Positions 10,219-21,754 of a stretch of 32,326 bases of DNA are shown piece after piece (the stretch's first letter is position 1; each line of letters begins with the position of its first letter). Below the pieces are notes generated by a model. That model saw only the letters and a program-made list of their open reading frames with translations, made no database searches and had not been told where the DNA came from. The translations under genes were made by a program, and so were the position numbers. The stretch covers positions 32,106 through 64,431 of the forward strand of contig BMAT01007550.1 of the NCBI GenBank assembly GCA_019649035.1. Direction: 5' to 3'. The DNA is from Elysia marginata (taxonomy: Eukaryota > Mollusca > Gastropoda > Plakobranchidae).

Positions 10219-10728
10219 CTGGAAACACAGAGACGGCCACGTGAATGGAATAATTATAAACATTAAACAATAAGACACAGATTACCTAAGTGGCATTTTC
10301 TTGCCTTTTCGTTTTTAGACATTATTATTGCGTTTAGGCGGAATGAATTTCGTAATGTCTACGAGACTCCAATAACACAATAATTTATATCTTAAACGTG
10401 TACTTCAGCTTCAACACTTCCAAGTGTCACTACAACTTAAGAAGAAAGCCCGTTGCAGTTTGGGTGTATAAAGCAAAAATTGGACGAAAGATAAAAAGTA
10501 AAATTTTCTATCTGTATGAAACACCTAAAATAAATTGATGGTTATAATGGAATCTATTTCGCATAGTAAGACTTTCTTTCACTGAATGTTTTCGTGTTTA
10601 AGTTGATCGCCATTTCGACAACCAAGACCTCTAGAATGCAGTTTCAGTTGTGATTGTACATGTATAAGGAAAAGAAACCAGAAGAAAATAATTCCATTCA
10701 ATTACAAAAAAACTTGTATTGTACTTAC
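10219..10728 (-). other. SHANK intron, 510 bp, within the PDZ domain
   Basis: The intron runs from donor AAAT|GTAAGT to acceptor TGTTTCCAG. It is AT-rich with no further feature visible. Confidence 0.85.
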
Positions 10729-10802
10729 ATTTGGCTCCGCGAAGCACGAACCCGTAACCTTCAGAGCTTCTGTGTAGAAGGACGACTCGAGGTAACTGGT
10801 CT
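10729..10802 (-). CDS. Shank: SHANK exon: start of PDZ domain (carboxylate-binding loop)
   Basis: This 74-nt exon encodes one split base, 24 codons and one trailing base. The peptide includes the first PDZ strand (RVVLLHRS) and the loop EGYGFVLRGAK, matching the SHANK signature EGFGFVLRGAK. The G-Y-G-F loop is the GLGF-type site that binds the ligand's C-terminal carboxylate. The acceptor has a good pyrimidine tract and reads CTATCAG; the donor is GCCAAAT|GTAAGT, which splits a serine codon shared with exon 10218-10082. A second AG two bases downstream of the acceptor could serve a donor of a different phase. The upstream coding exon is not securely identified: at least 19 kb of intron precedes this one. 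Confidence is high because the SHANK-specific residues continue directly into the next exon. Confidence 0.92.
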
Positions 10803-10891
10803 CTGATAGGTAGAAAAACAAGTATAAAAATAATTAGACTAAAATGATAGCAATTTTAACTTCAGCGTTTATTCATTGATAACGATCATGA

Positions 10892-10930
10892 TTTTTTTTT
10901 TTTTTTTTTTTTTTGGGGGGGGGGGGGGGG
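10892..10930. repeat. T23-G16 homopolymer junction
   Basis: Twenty-three T residues are followed directly by sixteen G residues on the plus strand. Sixteen consecutive G can form a G-quadruplex. The exact lengths are likely error-prone in any assembly. Confidence 0.95.
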
Positions 10931-11133
10931 CATATAATTTAAAAGGTAGGATGGCAAAAGTATTTACGCCCCTTCTGCAACAATTTCTCGGGGCAATATT
11001 GATAGAGGAGAAACAGATATCCGTCAGAAAGAAAAAAATACAGGGGCATTGCGTGGTAATACTAATCTGTCTTTTAAGTCCATTAATTTTCATACTGTTT
11101 CACACATTTAGTCATTCTCTATCTGACGCACCT

Positions 11134-11178
11134 TTCTTCTTCTTCTTCTTCTTCTTCTTCTTCTTCTTCTTCTTCTTT
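11134..11178. repeat. (TTC)n microsatellite
   Basis: About 14 to 15 TTC units on the plus strand, i.e. GAA on the transcribed-gene sense strand. The phenylalanine run in one open frame is an artefact. Confidence 0.95.
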
Positions 11179-11522
11179 CAATACTTATGTCTAGAAGTTA
11201 AAAAAGCCCACAAACTACATTGATCTGCTTACATGAAGATTCTTCCTCTTTTTCTAATTTGCCCTTCACGTAAAAATATCGATCCCAATCTTGAGCGCCC
11301 ATGTTAGAAGCAAAAAGTGAGCCTTTGTGTCTTTTAAGTTTCTGCACCTCAACCTATAAAAGATTCTGTTCGATCCTCAGGGACCACCCAAAAATGTTTT
11401 TTCTCGGCAGCTGCGAAGAAGTACTAAATTAATGCATTAGGGTTGAGAGAGATATCAGAACGTAATTATACCGAAAAAAAAAAGAAGGCGCTTTTTCCGC
11501 AGACTAAATAAAAGGTGGGACT

Positions 11523-11536
11523 GGGGGGGGGGGGGG
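11523..11536. repeat. G14 homopolymer
   Basis: Fourteen consecutive G on the plus strand, one of several long G or C runs in the window (others at 4306, 6256, 14128, 20003 and about 29127). Confidence 0.9.
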
Positions 11537-11871
11537 TGTCTATGATCAGCCCCTGGCTAAGTGTGCTTGGTGTCCTGACAAGGTGACCTGTCACGGAATG
11601 GATGGCCTTATGGAACATGTCCCGTTTAGAATGTAACAATACACAATATATAGGTGTTGACGATGACCGGCTAGGTAAAGGGTTCAACCAGTAGTTTTTT
11701 GCAATATATTAGGTGATAATTTGTCAGAGGTAGATAGGCGTGGGTTAAACCCTTTTTTACCTGTGAAAAATGAGTTTTGTGTCGGAGGAGAAGATTTACA
11801 GTTGAGCGCATGTTTGCTGAGACAATACGACTCGGTTTTGCTCTCCATCACACATATGAAATGAGGTTACA

Positions 11872-12084
11872 GAGAGGGAGAGAGACAGACTTAGACTGGC
11901 AGGAAGAGAGAGAGGAAAATAGACTGAGAGACAGACCAGACAGACACAGGCATACTTAGACTGGCAGGAAGAGAGACAGACATACTTAGACTAGTGGGAA
12001 GAGAAAGAGAGGAAGAGAGACAGACAGACACACTTGGACTGGCAGGAAAAGAGACAGACAGACATATATACTTAGGGCAAAATG

Positions 12085-12148
<64 letters not shown>

Positions 12149-12222
12149 CATGCTTAGACTGGCAGGAAGAGATAGAGAAAGAGACAGACAGACAGACAGA
12201 GAAAGAGAGAGTGAGGGAGAGA
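11872..12222. repeat. Purine-rich minisatellite-like cluster with embedded (GA)n
   Basis: A core ACTTAGACTGGCAGGAAGAG recurs with small changes at about 11889, 11954, 11984, 12032, 12070 and 12152. The copies are separated by GAGACAGACAGACA-type spacers of different length. A pure (GA)n array of roughly 29 units (12087-12145) sits between the fifth and sixth copies. The arginine/glutamate-rich or serine/leucine-rich open frames here are repeat translations. Confidence 0.9.
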
Positions 12223-13559
12223 GATCACATAAACAAATCGAACAAAAGAGGACAAAAAGAGATAAGATGATATGGATATATAGTGGATGGGTGGTCATGG
12301 GTAAATGAATGTAAACGAAAAAATATAGATGGAGAGGAGTGCACAGAATTAGAAAAAAAATAAGAATGGGATTTGACTTGCGGTTGGGACACAGTGACTC
12401 CAGTATTTTAAAATTAATTTCCTTGAAAGTTAAAAACTCTCAATAAACTTAAAGCATTCTAGACAAGTAAACAAAAAAAAGCGAACTCTTTGGCATTTGG
12501 AAAGAGCACCATATTGGTACTAGCGACTCTAACCTCATTTAGATCTCTAAAAGTGACCCAGTTGCGTTCCAATTTATTTCTAGTGTTCTACATTTTCCCT
12601 GACAGTGACACTAATGGGCACGTAGTTTCTCCATAGAAAGCCCAAACGGGATACAAGAAGCACATTTAGGTTTTATTATGATCGGCACTTGCATTCATAA
12701 ACTTTTTTACCTCGCATTTAGGCCTGGTTTTTATATTCCACAAAGAACATCGCCACCACTCACTTACTTAAAAAACGAAACGGTGGGCTTAGCAATAGCT
12801 CAGTTACGCTTCAGTTTTGCACGAAAAATTAAGAACATACATAAGTTGTAAAAGAACACGCTTTGCCGCTAACGCCATACACTTAGATGCGACACTTTGG
12901 TAAAATTTGCTCGAGGGGAAAAGGATTAGAAACCGCTTTTTCTATCAAAGCTTCCAATTCCGCCTGTCAGGAACTCGACATAAAAATTTTACCTCATACG
13001 AGAGGATTCTTTTTTTTTTTAAAAAAGTAAAAGAACACGATCAAAGAATACAAGTACTGCTAAGTTTTGAAAAATATATTAAGTCAAACTTTTCATTCAA
13101 CTAACAGTACATTTTAATTTGTTCGATAATTTTAGTATTATACCCAAAATGAAAGGCAATCTTTTAAAACTTACCTTATTGCTAATACCGGTCATCGAAT
13201 GGTAAAACTGCACTTAAACTTCACCTCTGATAATCACGAGCAATATAATAGACGAAGGACTAGATCTATTGCATTTCGATAGCAAAAAGATTAACTTGAT
13301 TTTTTTGGGATGCTCTTGGCCCAAGAGTGTACACCATAATACCCAAAACTACCAACTCAAAGCCAAAGAAGTTATGGATTTCTCTGCATATCATAAAAAG
13401 CAGTACGCCCCTTCCATTGTATGTCTTTGTGAATCCAACCATAAGGGATTTGCTAAGTTTGGGAAGTCAGATATGTGGAGTAACCAGTCAAGGACGCCTG
13501 AAACAAACATTTACATAGCATGAAGACAACCGATGACCTAATATATTTCAATTATAAAC

Positions 13560-13760
13560 GCAACTTCCGCAAAAACAGGTTTACCCACAAAGTCTTGTGT
13601 CCAGATGCCCCAACATCAGGGAAGTGTTGCGCCGCACAAGGCGTCCGGCTGTCACAAGGACGTACACACTGTGGTCAACGAGTACAGTCAGTGGTCAGAG
13701 ACGGAAAGTATCCATCTCTCAGCGACATGGTTGGTCAGTCCGAAACTAAGTAACCATGCG
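13560..13760. other. GC-richer patch of unknown nature
   Basis: The base composition rises clearly above the AT-rich intron around it. On the plus strand an open frame ends at 13753 and reads HKVLCPDAPTSGKCCAAQG; another plus frame is open through QWSETESIHLSATWL. On the minus strand each frame has a stop. I recognise no domain in any frame. It could be a decayed mobile-element fragment, an exon of another transcript, or a regulatory element. Confidence 0.3.
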
Positions 13761-15143
13761 TCACATGCTTACTGAAGGCCTCGGCGATTATCTTTTGTAA
13801 CAACTATTTTTTCTCGCCTTTCTATGTACATGTAAATGTATATGAGGTTACGAAATGCGTGGGTTTTTTTTTCATCACATCTTAAAAACTGACCAATGTA
13901 CTGTTTTGACTGATTAATCAATTTCATTAAAAAAAATTGCTGAGGAGTATAGAGAACAATTCGATACCACAGAACTTCAAAATAAAACGTAAAGTGAGGC
14001 ACAACCAACTAAATTGGCAGACAGAAGCCATAAAGTAGAGGGACTACTTCGGCTTCGCTGTTGCTTCTATAAGTGGTTTGAAAATCTCTGGAAATATTGC
14101 CAGAACCTGAAAATCTCTTTCGAACCCTCCCCCCCCCAACCCTATTAAAAAACCAACAAAAACAACCAAAAAAACAAACAAACAAACAAAAAAAACCTGC
14201 AATATTATTTTCAAATAAATTGAGGAAGAAGAAAGAGTGCTCAATAAATAAACTTCTCCAGACTTGTCTCTGACCTTGCCATAAAAAATGATGTTTGTTT
14301 CCACAAAAGGGTAGGGAGCAAGGAAGTAGTTTAAGCAAAGCTAAATGTCTTATCTGGATCAGTTTGGTATTTCACTACGCATTTCCTTATTTGCCAAGCG
14401 CTAACAACACCATGGCAGCAAAGAAAGGCCAACTTGGGTCACACCAGGTCAATGACATAACGCTTTTAATTATTTTTAGTTTTGGGAAGGAAGGTGGAAT
14501 ACGCTGGGAACGCAATGATGCAGAATGAAATATCTGCTTCCTACCTTAATAAAATTCGATGAAGTTTAGATCTAATCCTGTTCATTTATGCAAAAAACAA
14601 TATTAGTCAGTTATTTTCATTCAATATGACTGCCAGAGTGAAATCCATACTAGTTTAATAACTATTGTTAGAAGTATTTTCGAGTTTCTAACTATTTCAA
14701 GGAGCGCTGTATGTAGGTGACAACGGGTTAAAATTAATGCTTGCAAAAATACATTAAAATTGTTGGGTTTCTGGCCGAAACTGACTTCATTATCCATCAC
14801 CTATGGGCCCATCAAAACCACGTTCTTTAGACTAAACTAAACAGTTAAAGAAATGAAGCGCACGCATTTCCGAAATTGGACAGAATTACAAGATGATTTT
14901 CTATTTATTTTCTACCTGGTGTCCAGGTTGACATTTAGCATTGACCGAGGAAATAGAAAAGTGCCGTTTTAAAGAAGGTCTGCATTTTTCTCGAGGCTTC
15001 TTAAGAACCATAATTATATAAACTTCCATTATAGTTAATATGTACCTTCTGTCTGCTTGTCCTGAAATGGATCATTTTAAATGGGCCTGAGCCAAGAGGA
15101 GAGGTCAGTGTAAAGAGATGTAGAAGAGGAACGGGAAGATGAC

Positions 15144-15209
15144 AGAGAAAGAGAGAGAGAGAAAGAGAGAGAGAGGGAGAGGGAGAGAGAGAGAGAGAGA
15201 GAGAGAGAA
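15144..15209. repeat. (GA)n microsatellite, interrupted
   Basis: GA units with AAAG and GGGA interruptions on the plus strand. Confidence 0.95.
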
Positions 15210-16547
15210 TCACAGATACCAAATAGACATACAGAAAAAAGGGAACGATGAGGCAAGAGAGGTGCTCTATTTTATCACTATCTTTGGCTGTAGAAAAGAA
15301 AAAAATAACTGATTTATCTTTTCTAAATACATTTATTTTTGGTGATCTCTCCTTTAAAAAATCACCCCTATCAACGTGAGCGAAGAATATTGGGCAGTCC
15401 TTAATTATCTTTTTCGTGGCTTCATTTGGAACATCAAAGGATCACCATCTGCAAAAAAACGTGCCTCGCTTTTCTTTACAACGGAAAGCTGTGACGAGAG
15501 TTCCTTGTTACGCTTTTGTATCATAATTTCATGAGTTCAGAGGAGTTGGGGGCAAAGAAAACCCCAGTTTAGCGCGTATAAGTAGAACAGATATAATTTT
15601 AAAGTACACTTTACAGCGTATATCACATAAAAATGGGTATCAGGAACAAAACATGACAAAGCGATCGGGACATGGGCCAAATAATCGATTTGTCCATCTT
15701 AGGAAAAGGGGTCGCATATCGCTTAAGCCTTGAAAAAGAGGCTTAACTCACCCCCAAGCCGAGCCAATGGCAAGTATCGATCTTTCACTCCCACTATTAT
15801 AGTGCCCATGTAAAGATATAAACCCTTCCGTGAAAGGGACAGCAGAGAGATTTCAACAGATGGTTTGCTTGCTCAAAAAGTTCTGCAAAAGATTCAGTAC
15901 TTAAACAAGTGAGTGTTCCTCTCTACAAACTGTCTAATAATATTGTTTTTAGAATGGCATACAAGGCCTTTATCAGATTTTGTATTGAGAAAGTAATATA
16001 AACTTTTAGGCCGCAACAGGTAGGCTTAAACCGAAGGCGTGTGCGCGTGAGCGAAAGCGCAAAATAACTTTAGAGATGGAAATGAGCGATCCTACAAAAG
16101 TAGAACAGAGTGAGAGGTTGAGGAGAGGTTTTAACTCACACACAACCTAAAGTCGAGAGGGTTTGCAACTCATAAAGAATGTGGTTTGCAGGCCTAAATT
16201 TGAAAGCGGTCGGTTTATTTTCAGGGTCACCGGCATTGCTGGAGAAAAAAGAATATCTCATTCAAATAAAAGATGCTAATGGAGCTGCGCAAAGACACGC
16301 GACTGTCAGTAATGACCACACAGATTTGACTCTACCAATGATTTGACAAATACAATTCCTTATTCTCTAGATTAAAACTCAATATAAAAATCTCCTATAT
16401 GGTTCCTTAATTATGTAGTTTTTACGTTGTCTAAGTTGCTCTAAGTGGTCAGCCCCGTTGGTTTTACCTTCGTATAATTGTTTCATCACGCAACACATTG
16501 TCAGGTTTAATTTGGCCTTTTGAAAAGGAAAAAAGCTTTAAAAAAGA

Positions 16548-16630
16548 GAAGGAGAGCGGAGGAAAAAGAAGGAGAGCGAGCGAGCGAGAGAGAGAAAGAC
16601 ACACACACACACAGAGACAGACAGAGAGAG
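16548..16630. repeat. Purine-rich tract with GAGC, GA, CA and CAGA units
   Basis: This compound simple repeat contains GAGCGAGCGAGCGAGAGAGA, then ACACACACAC, then GACAGACAGAGAGAG. It is purine-rich on the plus strand. Confidence 0.9.
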
Positions 16631-17936
16631 CACTTTGAATTTTCGCAAGTAATTGAAAAAATAATGCTTGACATTCATTCACTTCGGCTTTCTTTAAATC
16701 CCCTTTAAACGAGAAAGTTCACCTCAGAGATGATGTATATCAGCGTTGTATTCTTTTCGTCACGCCATGATGCGATGATTACAGCGAAATAATCGGCTTT
16801 GGTAAAGTTAGTTGCATTATAATATTCAGTAAAAAAAAAATTACTTTTTATTGCACTCCTTCATAATTGAAAGATTACTTTTTTTTGTGCACAGGCGTAT
16901 GCATGTAGGTGTTTATGAGGGAACTGTGAATAATATTAACAATAGAAACCTCTCATACCTAATTTATCTCGCATTAGCAAACGATCTGGGTTTTTTCTAT
17001 TACACATTTCAATATTTCCCCTCATTTCATTTCTAATCATATTGGCACTACGCGTTTCGTATCTGTACTTTATGAGCAAAGCTGGAGCATTCTTTTTTAT
17101 TTGTATTTATACAAACTTTTGTTACTTGGTTATATATTTAATGCTACCAAAGAGTGTTACAAAGGAGCAGGGCATTAAAATAAAGCCACAAATTTATTGC
17201 AACTTTGACTGACTTCGGCCACAAAAAAGTAGACTAAGCCTGCCTATGGGGCTTTAAGTAGTCATCAATCCCTTTGTACGGCGTCGGGGTATTTTGTATA
17301 TGACAATAGCTACAACATAAATGCAACTTTCATGAGGTTTTCAAGAAAACCAGCGTAATAATCGCCATTTCCTGTGCGTGTTCTAAAGGTGATGCGCTAA
17401 GGCCAATAAAAGAATAGCTTTGTACTTTTAAAAATTTAAAACATTTTAAAGTAATTTTAACAATGTTAAGCAGCAATATGTATTTTGTTTTAGTTTGGGA
17501 GAAACGTAGATTAAGTTATCACCCTCACAGTAAAAATTTCACAACATAAAATTTGATCTATCGTAGAAATACTAGATAAATTATGAACTGCAAAAATACT
17601 GGTAATCCTTTGCGTTGTAATTTGAAACAGCAGATAATAGGAAGCCAAAACAGAAATACTAATAATTCGTATTCTGTGATAGGAAACGTTATTGTATATT
17701 AATGTACCTGCAAATCAGTCAACCGTACGTAGTAACGCCATAGTTGGCACAGGCGTAAAGCCTACGTTGAACCTATTTTGATGCGACCTTAAAAGAGCGA
17801 AAACAAAAACAAAGCGCTTTTTATGAATTCGTCACATCAGCGTGATGAGCCTAATCAACCCAACAAATAGGGACACAGACAGATCAGATGTGGGGCGTCA
17901 CTAGGTCCAGGTTGTATTACTGAAATTAATACAAGG

Positions 17937-18125
17937 CTAAAATTTAACACCTGTTGAACGTCGCAGCTGGCTTAGCTTAGTGCGCTGGTATGACAGACAC
18001 TGCTGCTCGCTATCTTTTTGTACTAGCTCTAGCTGTGCAACACAATCCTTAACCAACTTTAAAACAATCTGCCATGTGGTAAAGTCATTCGACTGATTAT
18101 GGACCGAAGCATGATGAGTTACCAT
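17937..18125 (-). other. Protein-like 62-codon open frame, unknown
   Basis: A minus-strand ATG-to-stop frame of 62 codons reads with mixed composition, including FTTWQIVLKLVKDCVAQLEL and QRTKLSQLRRS. It lacks the low complexity seen in neighbouring artefact frames. On the plus strand the same DNA contains GGCTTAGCTTAGTGCGCTGG, which resembles a tRNA D-arm/A-box segment, but I find no matching B box. It may be a decayed SINE or transposon fragment, or chance. No family recognised. Confidence 0.2.
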
Positions 18126-20009
18126 GGGAGGACACCTAGCGGAAAATAGGACGAGAAAAGGAAAGAATCGAGATCACCAACCCTAACTTGACCCGGTGGT
18201 GGTACACTCAGATCTTTGTCGGTCTCTTTTTAATTAATGGTGTGGCTAATAGTGATGTTACGAAAGAATTTAAAGAAAATAAATAATTTAATGTCACATA
18301 TAAATAAGCACGCTTGCGCAGTTGGTACCAAACATAATTATGCGCGCTGAATAAAATGCTAAGGACAAGGTAATTACATGGGTGAGGAATAGAAGAGTAA
18401 AATGCAAGTTATTTGGGGGAGATATCCATTTCATGGAAATAAACTATTGTTTATAAGGAGAAGATTCGTTTGAGCCACTTTATTAACAGTTCACAATTGC
18501 ACACAAGGGCAAAAGTAAACAAGCCATCACAGATTCATTAATGGATCTAAGATATAAGATAGTATCATGAAAATTGGATGAGTTTGTTTAGAAAGATGGA
18601 AAAACATTGTCAAAATAGCCTGCCTGGGGTACGAAAGTAGGATGGCTAGTAACGAACAATCTATCTCTACAGCTTCACTGAGTGGAGGCATTGAATCGAA
18701 GTTCCAATAAGGGAAGAAAGTAAAGAGAAATGTGGGCTCTTTCCTTTCTTTATGACCCTGGCAAACATACTTAAACATAACATAGAAACTCGTTAGGCTA
18801 TGCAAAGTCTGTCACTTCATTCTGAATTTAACCAGACAAGAAATGTGACGATCATGTCAGCGCGTGAAAAACCATTAGAGAGAAGACGAAGGTTGTCTTT
18901 AAATAACAAAACGAAACGAACAAGCTGAAATGAGCTCCATGAGTTGATGTGAAACTGAAGTGGACAAAACTACAAGCAGAACATACTAGGTAAAGTGAAG
19001 GTTCACTTAATCCTATGTCTAGAAGATGGTGTCTCACAATCAAAAGAAAATGGTGAACACCTTAATGTTGTGGCAGTTTACCCTTCGTCCCTTTTTTTTT
19101 AAAATTTTTTTTTTACAAATTTTCGGGTATTAAGTCTAGGTGGTCTTTGTTGAACGATATCATCATGGCACCTAACTTAACTCATGATTGCATTGAACTC
19201 ACAAGTAAAAGGATTCGTGCCCTTTGAAAATGCTTACTTTTAGTTTTACGTTTTCTAAGCTTCTATGAAAAAAATTAGCTTTTCAATTTTTCTTTATTGT
19301 CTGTGTAGTTTCGGATTGTTTACCCTATTTATGATCGACTTGAATTCGTTACGTTATCAACTCAATAATGCAAATAATATCTCGAAGTGTATTGCAATAC
19401 AAATCTCTCTTTCGCCACTTAGATGTGCAGACTCTTCGTAATTTCACTCTCTTTGAAAAGTTGACGGTACGAGGCCTATAAGGCAGGAATTTTGGCAATG
19501 TGAGACCACAATGTCAGTGATGGATTACTTCAGGTGGTGATCGAAAAGTTGTTCTTAGCTTACACGACATGTGTACCTACACAATTATACACGCAAGGTC
19601 TTTTAGGTTTAAAGCGTACATCATTGCCCAAAACGATCATGGTCGTAAAAACTAAAAACAAAAACAAACAAAAAATCAAAACACGTATGCAAAGTATAGC
19701 CTTGTTCAATTTTTCTTGTTGTTGATGTTTTTGTGTGTGTATTAATGCATGTTTAAGCCTCCTGCAGGTTTAAAAAAAAGAACAAAAATAAAAGTATACC
19801 TAACAAAAATTTTATCTTCAAGAACCTTTTAGGGAATAAATACACAAAACGGCGAACTGGCCTAGGCATCGTACACACGTATGTGCATTGATGCAGGCAT
19901 ATAAAAATGTTATGTGATGCTTTATGCAGTGAGCGTATTATGTTTCACAAACGTGTTGTCTTGTTCAAACATGGTGAATCTTAAAATGAACAAAAAAACG
20001 AGCGGGGGG

Positions 20010-20023
20010 NNNNNNNNNNNNNN
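20010..20023. other. Assembly gap (14 N) flanked by G runs
   Basis: Fourteen ambiguous bases are bordered by seven G on the left and six on the right. The true sequence is probably a longer poly-G tract of unknown length. Confidence 0.98.
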
Positions 20024-20560
20024 GGGGGGAGGCAAAGGTAGCTTTGAAGATGCCGGGCCAGAGCAATAGGAATGCAGTCTATAGCTGGACTGGAAACACT
20101 CAATTTTTAGTATTCTCTCTAGCCTTTGTAGTGTATCATAGACATCCCAAAGTGCAACGTAAGACGGGCTTGAGTCTTGATGTTGATCGATCGATCGATT
20201 TATTGACGACTGATTCTTACATTTATCCACTATTCCATAATAAATGCAGATGCTGTTGCAAGACTTTTGCAGCCATCAAAGAGTGGGGGAAAAAACAGTA
20301 AAATTTGTTGATCTACCAAAAACTTTCTCGTGTTTTCTATCGTCCTTGGAAATAATCTTACAAGATGTATTTTCCACGACGATGACGGCGATTGTTAGCG
20401 ATGACGGCTTCAACGACAGTGATGATCACAGTGAAACACCGGTGTGTGGGAGTGTGTCAATGCATGCACATAATCATGTTGCTTGACCCACCAGGCAGAC
20501 AGACAGACACATTTATGTAGTTGGCACGTGATAGATCATTAGTTAAAAACACTTGGATCG

Positions 20561-20702
20561 TGATAAAACATCCGACTTCACTCAAACTCAAAGTGTACTT
20601 CACGCTTCGCCCCTAAAAATATAATGTAAACTGATAAAACATCCGACTTCATTCAAACTCAAAGTGTACTTCACGCTTCGCCCCTAATAATGTAATGTAA
20701 AC
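20561..20702. repeat. 71-bp tandem duplication
   Basis: Two adjacent 71-bp copies (20561-20631 and 20632-20702) begin TGATAAAACATCCGACTTCA and end ATGTAAAC. They differ at three positions. There is no coding potential across them. Confidence 0.95.
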
Positions 20703-21407
20703 ATTTCTAGCCTTTTCACGTCATCGTACAAATGAAAGTTCAAAGAGGACACGTTTTACTTTAATAATACAGAGTTTAAGCAGCAACACGTGAGTATGAC
20801 GCGAACGTCTGTGGGTCTATTTTTAGAAACTGGTTTCATTATTTTTATAGTTTCTCAATCTGCTTTCCCGATTTTCACGTACGCGTAGTGAGACACGGTG
20901 CGTGTGCTAAAGGTCTCTATTCACAGAGGAACTTAGTGTGTTTTGTCACCAGGGATGCAAGCGCCTTATGCACAAAAAGCAGGAAAATTTTAACATCCCT
21001 ATAAAGTGTTCTGTCTGGTACTGATAACCAACAGCTGGCGCTATAGAATCTCTGATAGATCAACTAAAAAAGGTAGATACAACTACAATACTAGGGTCTA
21101 AAAAGCTGTACAACTCAAAAGAAGTGTTTGGTTTTCTATTGTGTTGAAGTTTGGAGGTTTTTCTTTAACAACTTCAGTCTTAACTATTTAAAAACTTCCT
21201 GCTTTTGGCTAAAGAAAACCTCTAAAAAATCGGAATTCCTGCAAAAATCGGAAAACTTGCATCCCTGTGTCACTGATGCAAAAACAATGTTGTATAAAAC
21301 AATGTTTCTGTACAGGCCATATTTTTGTGTGAATGAAAGTATTTATAAAGATAGATTAGGAGTATGGAACAAAGATAAAAATAACAAGAACAAGAATAAA
21401 GCACACG

Positions 21408-21411
<4 letters not shown>

Positions 21412-21447
<36 letters not shown>
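21412..21447. repeat. (GA)n microsatellite
   Basis: About 18 uninterrupted AG units on the plus strand. Confidence 0.95.
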
Positions 21448-21450
<3 letters not shown>

Positions 21451-21729
21451 TAAATCGCCTCTTCAATGTTAAAAAAGGAAACAAAATACGAGGTGGTGGT
21501 CAACTGCAAGTAGCTTCCAATTAATCAGGTTCATGTTGTTCATCTATGACTCCAAAAGATATGAGATGACCATAAACCTTCTAGAACTGCAAGTCTTTTT
21601 AGAGCAATTGAAGAGAAGTCGAGATCTTTTAGAAGGAGAGGTCTTGCAAAAAAGAGGCCATAATTATTCTCTCGTCAGGGCTGCATCCTGCGATAAAAAC
21701 TCGGGTTAACAATGACAACCATGTGTGAT

Positions 21730-21754
21730 GGTGTGGGTGTGTGTGTGTGTGTGT
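21730..21754. repeat. (TG)n microsatellite
   Basis: A run of about 10 TG units with one GGG interruption near its start. Confidence 0.85.

Larger units (their letters stand above)
271..10802 (-). other. Shank: SHANK-family gene, internal part (six confident exons)
   Basis: This is the gene locus; the exons are listed separately. Six exons on the minus strand splice in frame: 10802-10729, 10218-10082, 9315-9042, 4552-4460, 2823-2564, 1633-271. Each internal junction has a GT donor and AG acceptor, and the codon phases (1, 0, 1, 1, 0) match across every junction. The spliced product starts just before the PDZ domain and ends in the proline-rich linker. Known SHANK architecture is ankyrin repeats, SH3, PDZ, long proline/serine-rich linker, SAM; only PDZ and part of the linker are here. 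Introns inside the window are 510, 766, 4489, 1636 and 930 bp. The family organises glutamate-receptor complexes and actin at postsynaptic sites. Confidence 0.9.

Noticed and set aside
11891..12308. Long Ser/Leu-rich (minus) and Arg/Glu-rich (plus) frames
   Set aside because: They are translations of the GA-rich minisatellite.
13172..13204. Donor AATAAG|GTAAGT on the minus strand with a short open frame, considered as an exon upstream of PDZ
   Set aside because: The frame compatible with exon 10802 contains a stop only a few codons upstream, and the possible acceptor lacks a pyrimidine tract.
13650..13745. Possible thrombospondin type 1-like motif (YSQWSETES) on the plus strand
   Set aside because: Only the W-S pattern matches; the cysteine framework and CSVTCG-like segment are missing.
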